A DNA stretch of 34,102 nucleotides, taken from contig CAZXUS010000011.1 of NCBI GenBank assembly GCA_964643985.1, positions 1 through 34,102 on the forward strand. The letters run 5' to 3'. Positions 7,131-15,685 of this stretch are shown here, piece after piece (the first letter of the stretch is position 1; every line of letters starts with the position of its first letter). The DNA is from UBA2773 sp964643985 (GTDB lineage Bacteria; Patescibacteriota; Minisyncoccia; Moranbacterales; DUUL01). The notes under the pieces were generated by a model that saw only the letters and a program-made list of their open reading frames with translations, was not told the DNA's origin and searched no databases. Made by a program: the position numbers and the translations under genes.

Positions 7131-8309
7131 ATGAAAAAACAAAAAATAGGTATTGATATTAGAAGTATTGGGCAAAAAAGGACTGGTGATGAGAACTATA
7201 CTTTGAATTTAGTTCGAGAGACTTTAAAAATTGATAATAAAAATCAATATTTTCTTTTAATTGATACTCAAGAGACTAAAGAGATTAGAAAAAAAATTCT
7301 TTTTAGACTGAAAAATAAAAATGTTAAAATTGTCACTGTTTTGCCTAAATCAAAAATACTTTGGACTTTTTTTGCATTACCAAGAATGGTTAAAAAATTA
7401 GATTTAGATGTGCTTCATGTTCAATATATCACTCCACTTTGGTTACCGAAAAAAGTAAAATTAATAACAACTATCGCTGATGTTTCTTTTAAAGCGTATC
7501 CAGAGTTTATAAATAAAATCGATTTATTCTTTTTAAATATTTTAATTCCAATGTCTCTTTGGAAAGCTGATAAGATAATAGCTGTTTCGAATTTTACTAA
7601 AAATGAAATTATAAAATACTACGGAATTAATTTCAATAAAATTATTACAATTCATAATGGAAAAGGCGGAGAGGCTTTTTTTTCCAAAAAAAATAAAAAT
7701 AAAAAGCAACTTTTAGAAAAACTAGGAATTAAAAAACCTTACTTATTTTATGTTGGGACTCATCAACCTCGAAAAGATATACCAACTTTGATTGAGGCTT
7801 TTTTGGACTTAAAGGTTCAGCATCTTCAGGAAAATCGAATCAAAAATCTTCAATTGGTGATTGGGGGAAAAATGAAAGCTCACAACTATGATCCTCGAAT
7901 TGATGAAGTTATAGAAAGTGCCAAAAAAAATCCTAGCCAAGAAAAATTTCTTAAGGATTTGATTTTTACAGGTTATGTAAGGGATGAGGATTTACCTGTT
8001 TTGCACAGAAATGCTGAAATTTTTGTATTTCCTTCTTTATATGAAGGATTTGGATTACCTATCTTAGAGGCTATGATTTCCGAGACCCCAGTTATTTGTA
8101 GTAGAATTGAGTGTTCACAAGAGGTCGCTGGTAATGCTTCAGCTTTTTATAAACCTGGTGATAAAAAAGATTTGCAGAAAGTGTTATTGAAAGTTATAAT
8201 GAATTCAAAAGTTATAATAAAAATGATAGAAAAAGGTTTAAAAAATTCAGAGAAATATTCTTGGAAAAAAACTGCTCAAAAAACTTTGCAATTATTTTCT
8301 AGAAAATAA
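7131..8309 (+). CDS. Glycosyltransferase family 4
   Basis: Transfers a sugar from a nucleotide donor to a cell-surface glycan; cytosolic, GT-B fold. The N-terminal half begins IGIDIRSIGQKRTGDENYT, a Gly-rich acceptor-side loop. The C-terminal donor half has YVGTHQPRKDIPTLIEAF (207-224) and the signature EGFGLPILEAM (305-315), with the E-x7-E pair that contacts the donor nucleotide sugar. Full length for the family (392 aa). First of four same-strand envelope genes (to 11942). No SD before the ATG, which is 31 nt after the tRNA, so the tRNA and this gene may share a transcript. Acceptor unknown. Confidence 0.9.
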   Translation: MKKQKIGIDIRSIGQKRTGDENYTLNLVRETLKIDNKNQYFLLIDTQETKEIRKKILFRLKNKNVKIVTVLPKSKILWTFFALPRMVKKLDLDVLHVQYITPLWLPKKVKLITTIADVSFKAYPEFINKIDLFFLNILIPMSLWKADKIIAVSNFTKNEIIKYYGINFNKIITIHNGKGGEAFFSKKNKNKKQLLEKLGIKKPYLFYVGTHQPRKDIPTLIEAFLDLKVQHLQENRIKNLQLVIGGKMKAHNYDPRIDEVIESAKKNPSQEKFLKDLIFTGYVRDEDLPVLHRNAEIFVFPSLYEGFGLPILEAMISETPVICSRIECSQEVAGNASAFYKPGDKKDLQKVLLKVIMNSKVIIKMIEKGLKNSEKYSWKKTAQKTLQLFSRK

Positions 8310-8397
8310 AGTGTAATTCGTTTTTTTGTTTTTTTGTGATATCATTTTAGGGTTGTAATCTAATGATTTTTTAAATAGTTTTAAGTTGAAAATTAAA

Positions 8398-9681
8398 ATG
8401 GTAATTAATAAAAATAAAAGCAAGGAAAATAATTTTTTTTCAAAAGGTAAGGCTGAAAAAAAGGATTTGACTTCAGATGTTAAATCTCGTATATCATTGA
8501 AAAAGAAAATATTTTTAACAATTTTAATATTACTAGTGGTTTTTCTACTAGGTGGCTGTTTTTTCGTTTATAAAACTGGCTATATCGTCAATAAAATATC
8601 CGAATCAGATAATTCAGCTTTGAGTAGCGTTTTTGGGGTTTTGCCGATGATTGGGAAAAAGCAAGAGGTTAGACAGGACGATCAAGGAAGGACTAACGTT
8701 CTTTTGCTTGGAATGCGGGGTGAAAATATGCCCGGAGGAGGTCTTTTGGCAGATACGATAATAGTAGCTTCTTTAAAATTAGATCCAACCGAGGGTGGCA
8801 ACGATGATAAAATTAGTTTAATTTCAATTCCTCGAGATCTTTATGTTAAAATGCCGAATACCAATCAGCATGAAAAAATAAACGCAGCTTATTATCATGG
8901 AGAAGAAAAGTCTAACACAACCGGATTAAGCGATATGAAAGCTATTATTTCCGAGGTGACTGGCTTGGAAATTCATTATTCTGTAGCATTGAATTTCAAT
9001 GGCTTCAAACAACTAGTCGATGTAGTCGGCGGTGTTGAGATTGAATTAAAAGCGCCCTTTTTGGAGTCTGTTCAATTTCACGAGATGAGAGTTTGCAATG
9101 GAGATACCGGAGGCGTTTTTACTGTTGATGCAGGAGAATTTGAATACAAAAAAGACGAAAGAGAAAAAATCGTAGCGAGTTATCCTCTTTGTTATAATTC
9201 AAATGAGGAATGTGGAGGAATTTTTTCCTTACCTGCCGGAAAGCAGATATTAAACGGAGAGAAAGCCCTTTGCTATGTTCGTTCTAGGGCAACTTCAAGC
9301 GATTTTGACCGAGCCAAAAGACAACAATTGGTTCTAAAAAAACTCAAAGATAGACTAATTTCGATGGATACTTTTTCTGATTTTTTTAAGTTGAATAATA
9401 TTTTAAATGCCATCGGAGATAACGTTAAAACTGATATGAATTCTAGCGATATGAAAAAATTCTTTGAAAAATACATGGGAATTCAAGACGCTACAATCTA
9501 TCAAAGAGTTCTAGAGAGTTCGGATGAAGGCTTTCTGAAAGTTCCAGAAGATTCACCTGAAGAAGTGGGGTATATTTTAATCCCTCAAGTTGGTCAGGAC
9601 AATTATAGCGAAATTCACAATGTTGTCGAAAATATTTTTAGTCTGCCTGCACAAAGCGATATAAACCCAGTTAATCAATAG
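8398..9681 (+). CDS. LytR-CpsA-Psr (LCP) family protein
   Basis: Membrane enzyme that transfers polyprenyl-phosphate-linked glycopolymers to peptidoglycan. Cytosolic basic N-terminus, one transmembrane helix at about 38-65 (KIFLTILILLVVFLLGGCF), then an external LCP domain: NVLLLGMRG, LADTIIVASL, ISLISIPRDLYV, KINAAYYHG, VDVVGGVEIEL and, later, RSRATSSDFDRAKRQQLVLK, whose arginines bind the lipid pyrophosphate in the family. I start at ATG 8398; an in-frame TTG at 8386 is possible. Between glycosyltransferases, as expected for surface polysaccharide assembly. No SD. Confidence 0.9.
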   Translation: MVINKNKSKENNFFSKGKAEKKDLTSDVKSRISLKKKIFLTILILLVVFLLGGCFFVYKTGYIVNKISESDNSALSSVFGVLPMIGKKQEVRQDDQGRTNVLLLGMRGENMPGGGLLADTIIVASLKLDPTEGGNDDKISLISIPRDLYVKMPNTNQHEKINAAYYHGEEKSNTTGLSDMKAIISEVTGLEIHYSVALNFNGFKQLVDVVGGVEIELKAPFLESVQFHEMRVCNGDTGGVFTVDAGEFEYKKDEREKIVASYPLCYNSNEECGGIFSLPAGKQILNGEKALCYVRSRATSSDFDRAKRQQLVLKKLKDRLISMDTFSDFFKLNNILNAIGDNVKTDMNSSDMKKFFEKYMGIQDATIYQRVLESSDEGFLKVPEDSPEEVGYILIPQVGQDNYSEIHNVVENIFSLPAQSDINPVNQ

Positions 9682-9761
9682 TGTAAATCTCAAAAAGTAG
9701 AAGCAGAAAAAGATAGCAAAAAAGCCGAAAAAAGATTGACTAAAAAATTAGTTTTACTTCA

Positions 9762-10580
9762 ATGAAAAAACCAAATTTATCAATTTTGATAACATCCTAT
9801 AAAAATGCTTCATTGCTAAGACTTTGCATTGAATCTTTCCAAAAAACTCTCAAAAAAATAGATTATGAAATTATTGTTGCTGATAGTGAAACCACTGAGG
9901 AAATTGGAGATTTAATGCGAGAAAAATTTCCTGAAATTTCATTCATTTTGAATAAAAAAAACGTTGGATTTGGGATTTTGGTAAATCAATTGCTGGCAAA
10001 AGCACAAGGAAAATTTAATTTTTTAGTCAATGCTGATATAATAATCAAGGATAATGCAGTTGAGAAGTTGATGAATTGCTTGAAAAAGGACGAAAAAATC
10101 GGAGTTATAGGACCGCGTTTAATCAATTTTGATAATTCTATTCAGCCTTCCTTTTTTAAATTTTACAAAATAACAACCGTAATTTATCGCAGGACTTTTT
10201 TAAAAAAACTTCCTTGGGCAAAAAAAGAGCTAGAACAATTTCTAATGAAGAATGTCAAGAAAAACAGACTTTTTGAGGCAGATTGGTTGATGGGGTCAGC
10301 TTTAATGTTCAGAGCGACTACTGCTAAAAAAATCGGGCCTTGGGACAACAGATTTTTTATGTATTTTGAAGATGTTGATTGGTGTTGGCGAATATGGGAG
10401 AATGGTTTTAAGGTTGTTCATAATCCTTTAGTTAAAGTATATCATTACCATGGTAAGCAAAGTGCTAATAAAGGAATTCTAAGAGCCATCCTTTTTAATA
10501 AATACGCTAGAATTCACATTCAAAGTGCGATAAAATTTTTCTGGAAGCACAAAACCTTAGGATGGAAATTGCCTTATTAG
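9762..10580 (+). CDS. Glycosyltransferase family 2 (rhamnosyltransferase-like)
   Basis: GT-A fold enzyme. It starts LSILITSYKNASLLRLCIES, has the acid motif VNADIIIK that binds the metal-nucleotide, GVIGPRLINFDNSIQPS typical of WbbL-like rhamnosyltransferases, and a C-terminal DNRFFMYFEDVDWCWRI segment with the catalytic-base region ED. 272 aa, no membrane anchor. It lies 80 nt after the LCP gene and 12 nt before the S41 protease; probably one operon building a surface glycan. Sugar specificity is an inference from resemblance only. No SD. Confidence 0.9.
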   Translation: MKKPNLSILITSYKNASLLRLCIESFQKTLKKIDYEIIVADSETTEEIGDLMREKFPEISFILNKKNVGFGILVNQLLAKAQGKFNFLVNADIIIKDNAVEKLMNCLKKDEKIGVIGPRLINFDNSIQPSFFKFYKITTVIYRRTFLKKLPWAKKELEQFLMKNVKKNRLFEADWLMGSALMFRATTAKKIGPWDNRFFMYFEDVDWCWRIWENGFKVVHNPLVKVYHYHGKQSANKGILRAILFNKYARIHIQSAIKFFWKHKTLGWKLPY

Positions 10581-10592
10581 TTAAAAATTAAT

Positions 10593-11942
10593 ATGGATAA
10601 AAAAACTTCTGATGAAGATATCAGTAAGAGACCAATTGTGAAAAATTTTAATGGAACAAAGCAAAAAGTTTTTAAAAATATTTTTCAAAAGAATTATAGT
10701 TTTTTTTGGTTGGTTTTTATCGGAATTTTATTTTTCTATAGTGGTTTAGCTTGGGGAAAAAAACAAAATAACTCAGAAAATAGTCCGATTGAAAATTTAA
10801 CTAGTTTTGTCGAAGAACTTTCCAGTCCTAGTCGCTTATTGAAAAATACCGACAAAAATCAATCAGGTCAAATCGACTTCGATATTTTTTGGAAGGTTTG
10901 GGATAAACTTGAAAAAAAATATGTTAATAATGAAAATCTAGATTCTCAGGAAATGGTCTACGGTGCTATCAAGGGAATGGTGAAAGCGGTTGGCGATCCT
11001 TATACTAGCTATATGGACCCAGAAGAGGCGGAATCTTTTGCCAGCGATATGGAGGGTAGCTTCCAAGGGATTGGAGCGGAACTAGGAGTGCGAGACAATA
11101 TTTTAACTGTCATTGCCCCAATCAGTGGAATGCCGGCTGAAAAAGCAGGTTTAAAAGCAAGCGATAGAATTATCAAAATTGACGATGAAATGTCCGCTGA
11201 TATCACAATCGACGAAGCGGTCAAAAAAATCAGAGGACCAAAAGGCACCGAAGTTCGCTTAACCGTCATTAGCGTTGAAGCAGTTGACACCAAAGAAATC
11301 AAAATTATTCGAGATACTATCGATTTAAAAAGTGTTGAATATGAACAAAAATGGGGAAACATTGCCTATATTCGAATATCTAGTTTTACTGAAGACACCG
11401 CCAACGAATTTAATAAAGAAATAACCAAAGTCATCGCTGATAATAGTAAGGGCATTGTAATTGATCTTAGAAACAACCCTGGTGGATTTCTCAACGTAGC
11501 AGTGGAAATAGCTTCTCGATTTGTTCCTCGAGGTAGCATTGTCGTTCAAGAACAACATCAAGACGGCAGTATTGATAATTTCAAATCTATCGGCGGAAAT
11601 GTTTTTTCTGAAATTCCGGTAGTTGTTTTAATCAACGGAGGAAGTGCCAGTGCTTCGGAAATTTTGGCAGGAGCGCTAAGAGATGTCAACAAAAACAAGT
11701 TAATAGGTCAGAAAAGTTTTGGAAAAGGTTCTGTTCAACAAGTAGAAAGTTTTTCTGATGGATCAAGCTTGAAAGTGACTATCGCCAAATGGCTGACTCC
11801 GTCTGGACAATCTATTAATGAAACTGGGTTAGAAGCTGACATCGAAATAGAAATTACTGATGAAAATATTAAAAATAAGTGGGATCCACAACTGAACGGG
11901 GCTTTAGAAGAGATAGTCAAACAAATCAAAGAAAAAAAATAA
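10593..11942 (+). CDS. ctpA: S41 family carboxyl-terminal processing protease
   Basis: Membrane-anchored serine protease acting outside the membrane. Cytosolic N-terminus, one helix at about 36-55 (SFFWLVFIGILFFYSGLAWG), the GDPYTSYMDPEE segment (134-145), a PDZ domain (about 152-228, with GIGAEL and AGLKASDRIIKID), then the tail-specific protease core: GIVIDLRNNPGG (287-298), INGGSASASEI with Ser353 as likely nucleophile and GKGSVQ with Lys378 as general base (25 residues apart, as in Prc). Normal length (449 aa). Last gene of the envelope block. Confidence 0.95.
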   Translation: MDKKTSDEDISKRPIVKNFNGTKQKVFKNIFQKNYSFFWLVFIGILFFYSGLAWGKKQNNSENSPIENLTSFVEELSSPSRLLKNTDKNQSGQIDFDIFWKVWDKLEKKYVNNENLDSQEMVYGAIKGMVKAVGDPYTSYMDPEEAESFASDMEGSFQGIGAELGVRDNILTVIAPISGMPAEKAGLKASDRIIKIDDEMSADITIDEAVKKIRGPKGTEVRLTVISVEAVDTKEIKIIRDTIDLKSVEYEQKWGNIAYIRISSFTEDTANEFNKEITKVIADNSKGIVIDLRNNPGGFLNVAVEIASRFVPRGSIVVQEQHQDGSIDNFKSIGGNVFSEIPVVVLINGGSASASEILAGALRDVNKNKLIGQKSFGKGSVQQVESFSDGSSLKVTIAKWLTPSGQSINETGLEADIEIEITDENIKNKWDPQLNGALEEIVKQIKEKK

Positions 11943-11962
11943 GATTTATATATTTGGTACAT

Positions 11963-12215
11963 TTCTTTGCTGTGCCAGCCGTAGCTTTAGCGAAGGTTGG
12001 TTGGATTTTCCGCCACTCGCTCGAGGTACCATTAAGTACCTCTCTTTCGTTGCTCAAATCTGCTCTTGCCTCGCCGTAGCTTTAGCGAAGGTTGGTCAAA
12101 TTACACCAAAATTTGCGAGGCTGAATGATTCTAATTTTAATTTTAATTAATCTGTCATTCTCGCGGAGGTTCGCCTCGCTTAAGCTTAGGCGGAGCGGGT
12201 GGGAATCTAGTAATT
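11963..12215. repeat. GC-rich repeat patch after the protease gene
   Basis: CCGTAGCTTTAGCGAAGGTT occurs twice (about 11979 and 12067). Between them is a hairpin GAGGTAC-CATTAA-GTACCTC (about 12023-12042). At 12150-12210 an inverted, degenerate family A copy (GTCATTCTCGCGGAGG..GGTGGGAATC) follows. No gene seen in 11945-12279. Confidence 0.55.
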
Positions 12216-12279
12216 CAGATTTTAAAATTTAAATTAGTATAAGCAAATCGCAATCTTAATTTGTGATTTTTTAAATGAT

Positions 12280-13272
12280 ATGCAAAAAAAGAAAGTTGTC
12301 ACGATTGGAGGGGGAACAGGAAGTTATACAGTTTTAAGCGGACTGAAAAAATACAACCTTGATATCACTGCTATCGTTTCTATGGCCGACGATGGTGGTT
12401 CTACTGGACGACTCAGAGATGAATTGGGAGTTTTACCTCCGGGGGATATTCGGCAATGTCTGGTGGCTCTGAGCAAAGAATCCAAAATTCTTCGAGATTT
12501 ATTTAATTATCGTTTTGAATCAGGACAACTGAAAGGTCATAGTCTAGGAAATCTTTTTCTTTCGGCTTCCGAGAAAATGACCGGCAGTTTTTCTGACGGA
12601 ATTAAAAACGTAGAAAAAATTCTTAATATCAAAGGCCATGTTTTGCCTGTGACGAACGATGACGTCAGCCTTCATATTCAGCTTTCTAATAATAAAATTT
12701 TAAAAGGTCAAAACGAAATTAACCACAACCATGATCTTCAAGAAAAAAAGATTAAAAAAATATATCTTGAGCCAAAAGCCAATCCCAATCCAGAAGCGCT
12801 TAAAAAAATAAAAGAAGCCGATTTAATCATAATCGGTCCAGGAAATCATTATTGTAGCGTTATTCCCAATTTAATTGTGGAAGGTATTCCAGAAGCTATT
12901 TCAAAAAGTCAGGCCAAAGTTGTTTACATTTGCAATTTAGTCAATAAAAAAGGGCATACTGAAAATTTTAGACTTCAAAATTATGTCGATTCAATCAACG
13001 GTTTTTTTGAAAAACCTCGAATCGATTTGGTTATTTATAATAAAACGAAACCTTCCAAAGAACTTTGCAAAAAATATGAAGTTCAAGGAGAAGCGTTAAT
13101 TAAATCAAAAGAGAATAGCAAAAATAAAAATTATCAAATTAAAAAAGTTGATGTGCTTAGCAAAGTTGAAGCAACCTACAGCAAGGCCGATTCGATTTCA
13201 GAAATTCGTTCTTTAATTCGGCATGATTCGGATAAGTTGGCGGAGGAAATACTTAAATTAATTAGCAATTAG
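12280..13272 (+). CDS. yvcK: YvcK/GlmR-type gluconeogenesis factor (CofD-like fold)
   Basis: UDP-sugar-binding regulator that in Firmicutes and Actinobacteria tunes carbon flow into cell-wall precursors. Full-length (330 aa). Rossmann start VVTIGGGTGSYTVLSGLK (5-22), VSMADDGGSTGRLRDELG followed by LPPGDIRQCLVAL, GHSLGNLFLSA, and IIIGPGNHYCSVIPNLIV near the middle. The cofactor-synthesis role of CofD is unlikely because no F420 genes are nearby; cell-wall control fits the envelope genes upstream. No SD. Followed by a bidirectional terminator. Confidence 0.93.
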   Translation: MQKKKVVTIGGGTGSYTVLSGLKKYNLDITAIVSMADDGGSTGRLRDELGVLPPGDIRQCLVALSKESKILRDLFNYRFESGQLKGHSLGNLFLSASEKMTGSFSDGIKNVEKILNIKGHVLPVTNDDVSLHIQLSNNKILKGQNEINHNHDLQEKKIKKIYLEPKANPNPEALKKIKEADLIIIGPGNHYCSVIPNLIVEGIPEAISKSQAKVVYICNLVNKKGHTENFRLQNYVDSINGFFEKPRIDLVIYNKTKPSKELCKKYEVQGEALIKSKENSKNKNYQIKKVDVLSKVEATYSKADSISEIRSLIRHDSDKLAEEILKLISN

Positions 13273-13294
13273 TAATAAGTAATTAGTAATATAA

Positions 13295-13314
13295 AAAACC
13301 GCGAAAGCGGTTTT
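13295..13314. terminator. Bidirectional terminator between yvcK and tRNA-Arg
   Basis: AAAACCGC-GAAA-GCGGTTTT: tight 8-bp stem with GAAA tetraloop and A/T runs on both sides. Serves yvcK (+) and tRNA-Arg (-), which converge here. Confidence 0.85.
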
Positions 13315-13322
13315 ATCTAGTG

Positions 13323-13396
13323 TGTGCCTGGCAGGACTTGAACCCACAACCTCCTGGTCCGAAGCCAGGCGCTCTATCCAGTTGAGCTACAAGCAC
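13323..13396 (-). tRNA. tRNA-Arg (TCG)
   Basis: Full cloverleaf on the minus strand: acceptor GTGCTTG/CAGGCAC, D arm with AGCTCAACTGGATAGAGC, anticodon stem CCTGG/CCAGG with loop CTTCGGA (anticodon TCG, reads CGA), T arm GGGTTCAAGTCC. Discriminator A, no CCA encoded. Confidence 0.96.
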
Positions 13397-13415
13397 ATAA
13401 ATGTGTGCAATAATT

Positions 13416-13652
13416 TTAAAGAAAATGTTTGATTGAAAAAGCTTTTCCTGATCCTGATTTTAAATATTTTTCAAACAGAAAGGCTTTTTCTTTGTCTTTA
13501 AACGCGATGTAATTTATCAAGTCAATTGGTAATCTGGCTTTGGTTGATTTAACGTAGCCGTTATGGTGATGTCTTAATCTTACCTTTAAATCATTCGTAC
13601 ATCTAATATACGTTTTTTTATCTGAGCATTTTAAAATATATACATAATGCAT
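13416..13652 (-). CDS. Small GIY-YIG endonuclease-like protein (UPF0213 type)
   Basis: 78 aa, a stand-alone GIY-YIG nuclease-like domain. MHYVYILKCSD is the usual start; then TYIRCTNDLKVRLRHHHNG, where the second signature reads YIR instead of YIG. The catalytic-type Arg is in DLKVRLRHH and the metal-binding Glu in AFLFEKYLKSG. Role of these small proteins is not established. It sits between two tRNA genes on the same strand, a frequent place for mobile or selfish genes. No SD seen. Confidence 0.8.
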   Translation of the reverse strand: MHYVYILKCSDKKTYIRCTNDLKVRLRHHHNGYVKSTKARLPIDLINYIAFKDKEKAFLFEKYLKSGSGKAFSIKHFL

Positions 13653-13771
13653 AGATTTTTAAATAATTTTTTGTGGACCGTGTCCACCGTAGCTTCGCAA
13701 AAGAATGTTTATTATAATCTAACAATCTCTTCTTGTCTCAACTGTCGAATACAATCTCAGCATAGCGAAGG

Positions 13772-13845
13772 TGGACGCTACAGGATTCGAACCTGTGACC
13801 CTCTGCGTGTAAAGCAGATGCTCTAACCAGCTGAGCTAAGCGTCC
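13772..13845 (-). tRNA. tRNA-Val (TAC)
   Basis: Full cloverleaf on the minus strand: acceptor GGACGCT/AGCGTCC, anticodon stem TCTGC/GCAGA with loop TTTACAC (anticodon TAC), T arm CAGGTTCGAATCCTG. No CCA encoded. Confidence 0.97.
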
Positions 13846-13936
13846 ATAACAGATAGATTTTACTATAATTTTGAAAAGGAATCAAGACTATTGTTCAAGA
13901 GGTGTGGCAAATGTATGTTCCTAAAACACAGCGCTG

Positions 13937-13965
13937 TCGACAATTTACAATAAATGTGCTATATT
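13937..13965 (+). promoter_or_regulatory. Promoter of the 14.0 kb orphan gene
   Basis: -35 TCGACA (13937-13942), 17-nt spacer, -10 TATATT (13960-13965); start codon 49 nt further on. Confidence 0.7.
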
Positions 13966-14013
13966 CAGGTGTTAAAACAAAAAAGCACATTATTAATCAA
14001 GGGAGAAAAGAAA

Positions 14014-14349
14014 ATGGCAGAACTAAAAACATCTTTTTGGGTGGAGGTTAAAGATGGTGAGGTTGTTTTAATTCATGTTAAGTGTGGAAGAACAATTGAG
14101 TTTATAAAGATTCCTTTTCCTGGGGGAAGTGAGCATTATTTCTATTTGGAATGTTTCAGTAGAAGGAATTGTATGTATTCGGGTAGTCTGATCCTCTCTG
14201 AACAAGGCTATGAGAATTTCTTACGAAAACTCAAGGATCTTGAAAACGGAGAGAGAATAATTATCCAAAGGGAATTGATCTCCGTCGATTCTTTAGGTCA
14301 AAGAAACGCAATGCATTCTCAAAAATTGGAAATTTTTGAAAGAAGATAG
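14014..14349 (+). CDS. Hypothetical protein, 111 aa
   Basis: I recognise no family. I start at ATG 14014 because GGGAG (14001-14005) lies 8 nt before it; upstream in-frame codons overlap the leader. The protein (start MAELKTSFWVEVKDGEVV) looks soluble, with alternating strands, three cysteines (KCGR, ECFSRRNC) and a charged C-terminus. Stand-alone unit with a promoter at 13937 and a stem-loop at 14375. First of a run of SD-led orphan genes between the tRNA genes. Confidence 0.75.
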   Translation: MAELKTSFWVEVKDGEVVLIHVKCGRTIEFIKIPFPGGSEHYFYLECFSRRNCMYSGSLILSEQGYENFLRKLKDLENGERIIIQRELISVDSLGQRNAMHSQKLEIFERR

Positions 14350-14374
14350 AAATTTCCGAAAAAAACGGAACAGG

Positions 14375-14410
14375 TTAAAGCCTTTGACAAATCTTCGTCA
14401 GGGGCTTTAA
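14375..14410 (+). terminator. Stem-loop after the 14.0 kb gene
   Basis: TTAAAGCCTTTGAC pairs with GTCAGGGGCTTTAA (two G.U pairs), loop of 8 nt. There is no T tract, so termination is not certain. A smaller TTCCG/CGGAA hairpin precedes it. Confidence 0.55.
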
Positions 14411-14452
14411 AACTGTAAAAAATTTGAATATTTAAACTTAACTTAAATGCTA

Positions 14453-14481
14453 TTGACAAAAATGATATAGTAGTGTATAAT
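14453..14481 (+). promoter_or_regulatory. Perfect consensus sigma-70 promoter
   Basis: TTGACA (14453-14458), exactly 17 nt, TATAAT (14476-14481). All twelve hexamer bases match. The leader of about 105 nt ends in SD AAGGAG. Unregulated high expression is expected unless the leader controls it. Confidence 0.92.
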
Positions 14482-14593
14482 TTAGGTTCAAATGAATAGG
14501 GTTTTGTTTTTTGAAAAATATAGATTAAGCTTCTGTTTAAGGCTTGTTGGCTTTAAATGGAAGTTGAATTTATTATAAAAAAGGAGAGTTAAA

Positions 14594-15217
14594 ATGAATG
14601 AGATTATTATAACTGGAGCGAAAACCATTAAGGGTAGATTAACTTTTTTTGATTTGGATACCATCGGTATTATAACTGAAGATGGCGTATCTGATTTTAA
14701 TTTAGCTGGTTTGTTGAAAGATTTTTTATCCAGAAACAATGGCACGTCAGCTGTTTTCAAGTACAATCAAGATGGATTTATTTTGAAAACCGATGAAACT
14801 TCAAAAATGTTGTTGGTCTGGAGAGAAAATAGACAAACAACTTTGGAGAAGGAAGATTCGCTTAGTATGACTAATTTTTCAGCTTACGCCAGCGGTGTTT
14901 TTGAAAGTTTAAATGCTCGACTAGTCACCGTTGAATTGACTCCTGCTTCTTTTAAGATTTCTTTTGATCCTGTCGAAGATGTTCCTGGTGTTTATTATGG
15001 CGGGGAGGGCAATTTATGCCCGATTAGAAAAAAAGATGTTGAGAATATTTGTGGTTTAGGAACCGGCTTGAACACTTGCATTTTCTTGATTGGTGGCACT
15101 CGAGGTTTCGAGTGTTGTAAATTTTCTTCAATGGCAAGAGATGTTCTTGTCAGATTGAAAAAGGGAAAAATGGTTGCTCAAAGAATCGGCAATTGTCGGA
15201 TTTTGGGCAGAAAATAG
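14594..15217 (+). CDS. Hypothetical protein, 207 aa, strongly expressed
   Basis: No family recognised. Start set by SD AAGGAGAG (14581-14588). Soluble-looking: MNEIIITGAKTIKGRLTF, a LAGLLKDFLSRNNG helix, a Ser/Ala-rich middle, then a Cys-containing second half (NLCPIRK, VENICGLGTGLNTCIFLIGG, FECCKF) and a basic end RKKGK-like. The Cys pattern could bind metal, but no classical spacing is seen. Driven by a perfect promoter and closed by a double stem-loop: a discrete, highly expressed single-gene unit. Confidence 0.8.
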   Translation: MNEIIITGAKTIKGRLTFFDLDTIGIITEDGVSDFNLAGLLKDFLSRNNGTSAVFKYNQDGFILKTDETSKMLLVWRENRQTTLEKEDSLSMTNFSAYASGVFESLNARLVTVELTPASFKISFDPVEDVPGVYYGGEGNLCPIRKKDVENICGLGTGLNTCIFLIGGTRGFECCKFSSMARDVLVRLKKGKMVAQRIGNCRILGRK

Positions 15218-15226
15218 GAAAAAAAT

Positions 15227-15302
15227 GGCTTTGAATAAAATCAAAGCCTAGATTAAAAACGAACCCTGACGGGTAATACTTGTCGGGGTTTTGTTCTTGT
15301 TC
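15227..15302 (+). terminator. Double stem-loop terminator
   Basis: Stem 1 GGCTTTGA/TCAAAGCC (15227-15234 with 15241-15248); stem 2 AACCCTGAC/GTCGGGGTT (15262-15270 with 15282-15290) followed by TTGTTCTTGTT. The second is the likely terminator. Confidence 0.75.
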
Positions 15303-15410
15303 GGAGAGGATTTTTAAATGAAAGGATTTGAAGGGTCAGCTCACTAAATTCGTGCTACGCCTTCGGCTTGCACTCGTTAAGCACTTCCTCCCCGGACTCG
15401 GCCTACTCTC

Positions 15411-15571
15411 AGAATCTGTCACGAAGTATCAGGCAGAGTATAAATATCTAGATTTTAGTAAATTTTCTTTAAAAAATTTTCAGCAATACAAATGTATCGG
15501 TTAAAATTTTTTGGAGGAAATTTACTAAAATCTAGATATTTAGAACTGGCTGATATTTTGTGATAGGTTCT
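15411..15571. repeat. Large fold-back element (about 160 nt hairpin)
   Basis: The inner arms 15442-15465 and 15518-15541 are perfect 24-bp inverted copies. A second inner stem follows (AAAAAATTTT with AAAATTTTTT). The outer arms 15411-15436 and 15546-15571 pair over 26 positions with a single mismatch if G.U is allowed; the differences are C/T or A/G type. The apical part has ATACA/TGTAT. Bases 15303-15410 are a GC-richer patch with GCTACGCCTTCGGCTTGCAC and no gene. Confidence 0.8.
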
Positions 15572-15606
15572 ATTCCTCGCCAGCTCAGAATCCAGGGCTT
15601 CCGTCT

Positions 15607-15685
15607 GGTTCAAATCCCTCTGCGCGCACAAACAAAAAAACCCGAAAGGGTTTTTTCTTTTTGTGCGCGCAGAGGGATTTGAACC
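15607..15685. repeat. Inverted duplicate of the tRNA-Lys 3' end around a terminator
   Basis: Bases 15607-15632 are an exact 26-bp inverted copy of 15660-15685, which is the T-loop and acceptor 3' end of tRNA-Lys. Between them is a terminator stem AAACCC-GAAA-GGGTTT (15638-15653) with A/T runs. A partial tRNA 3' copy next to a tRNA is typical of integration or recombination at tRNA genes, though attachment sites are normally direct, not inverted. Confidence 0.75.
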
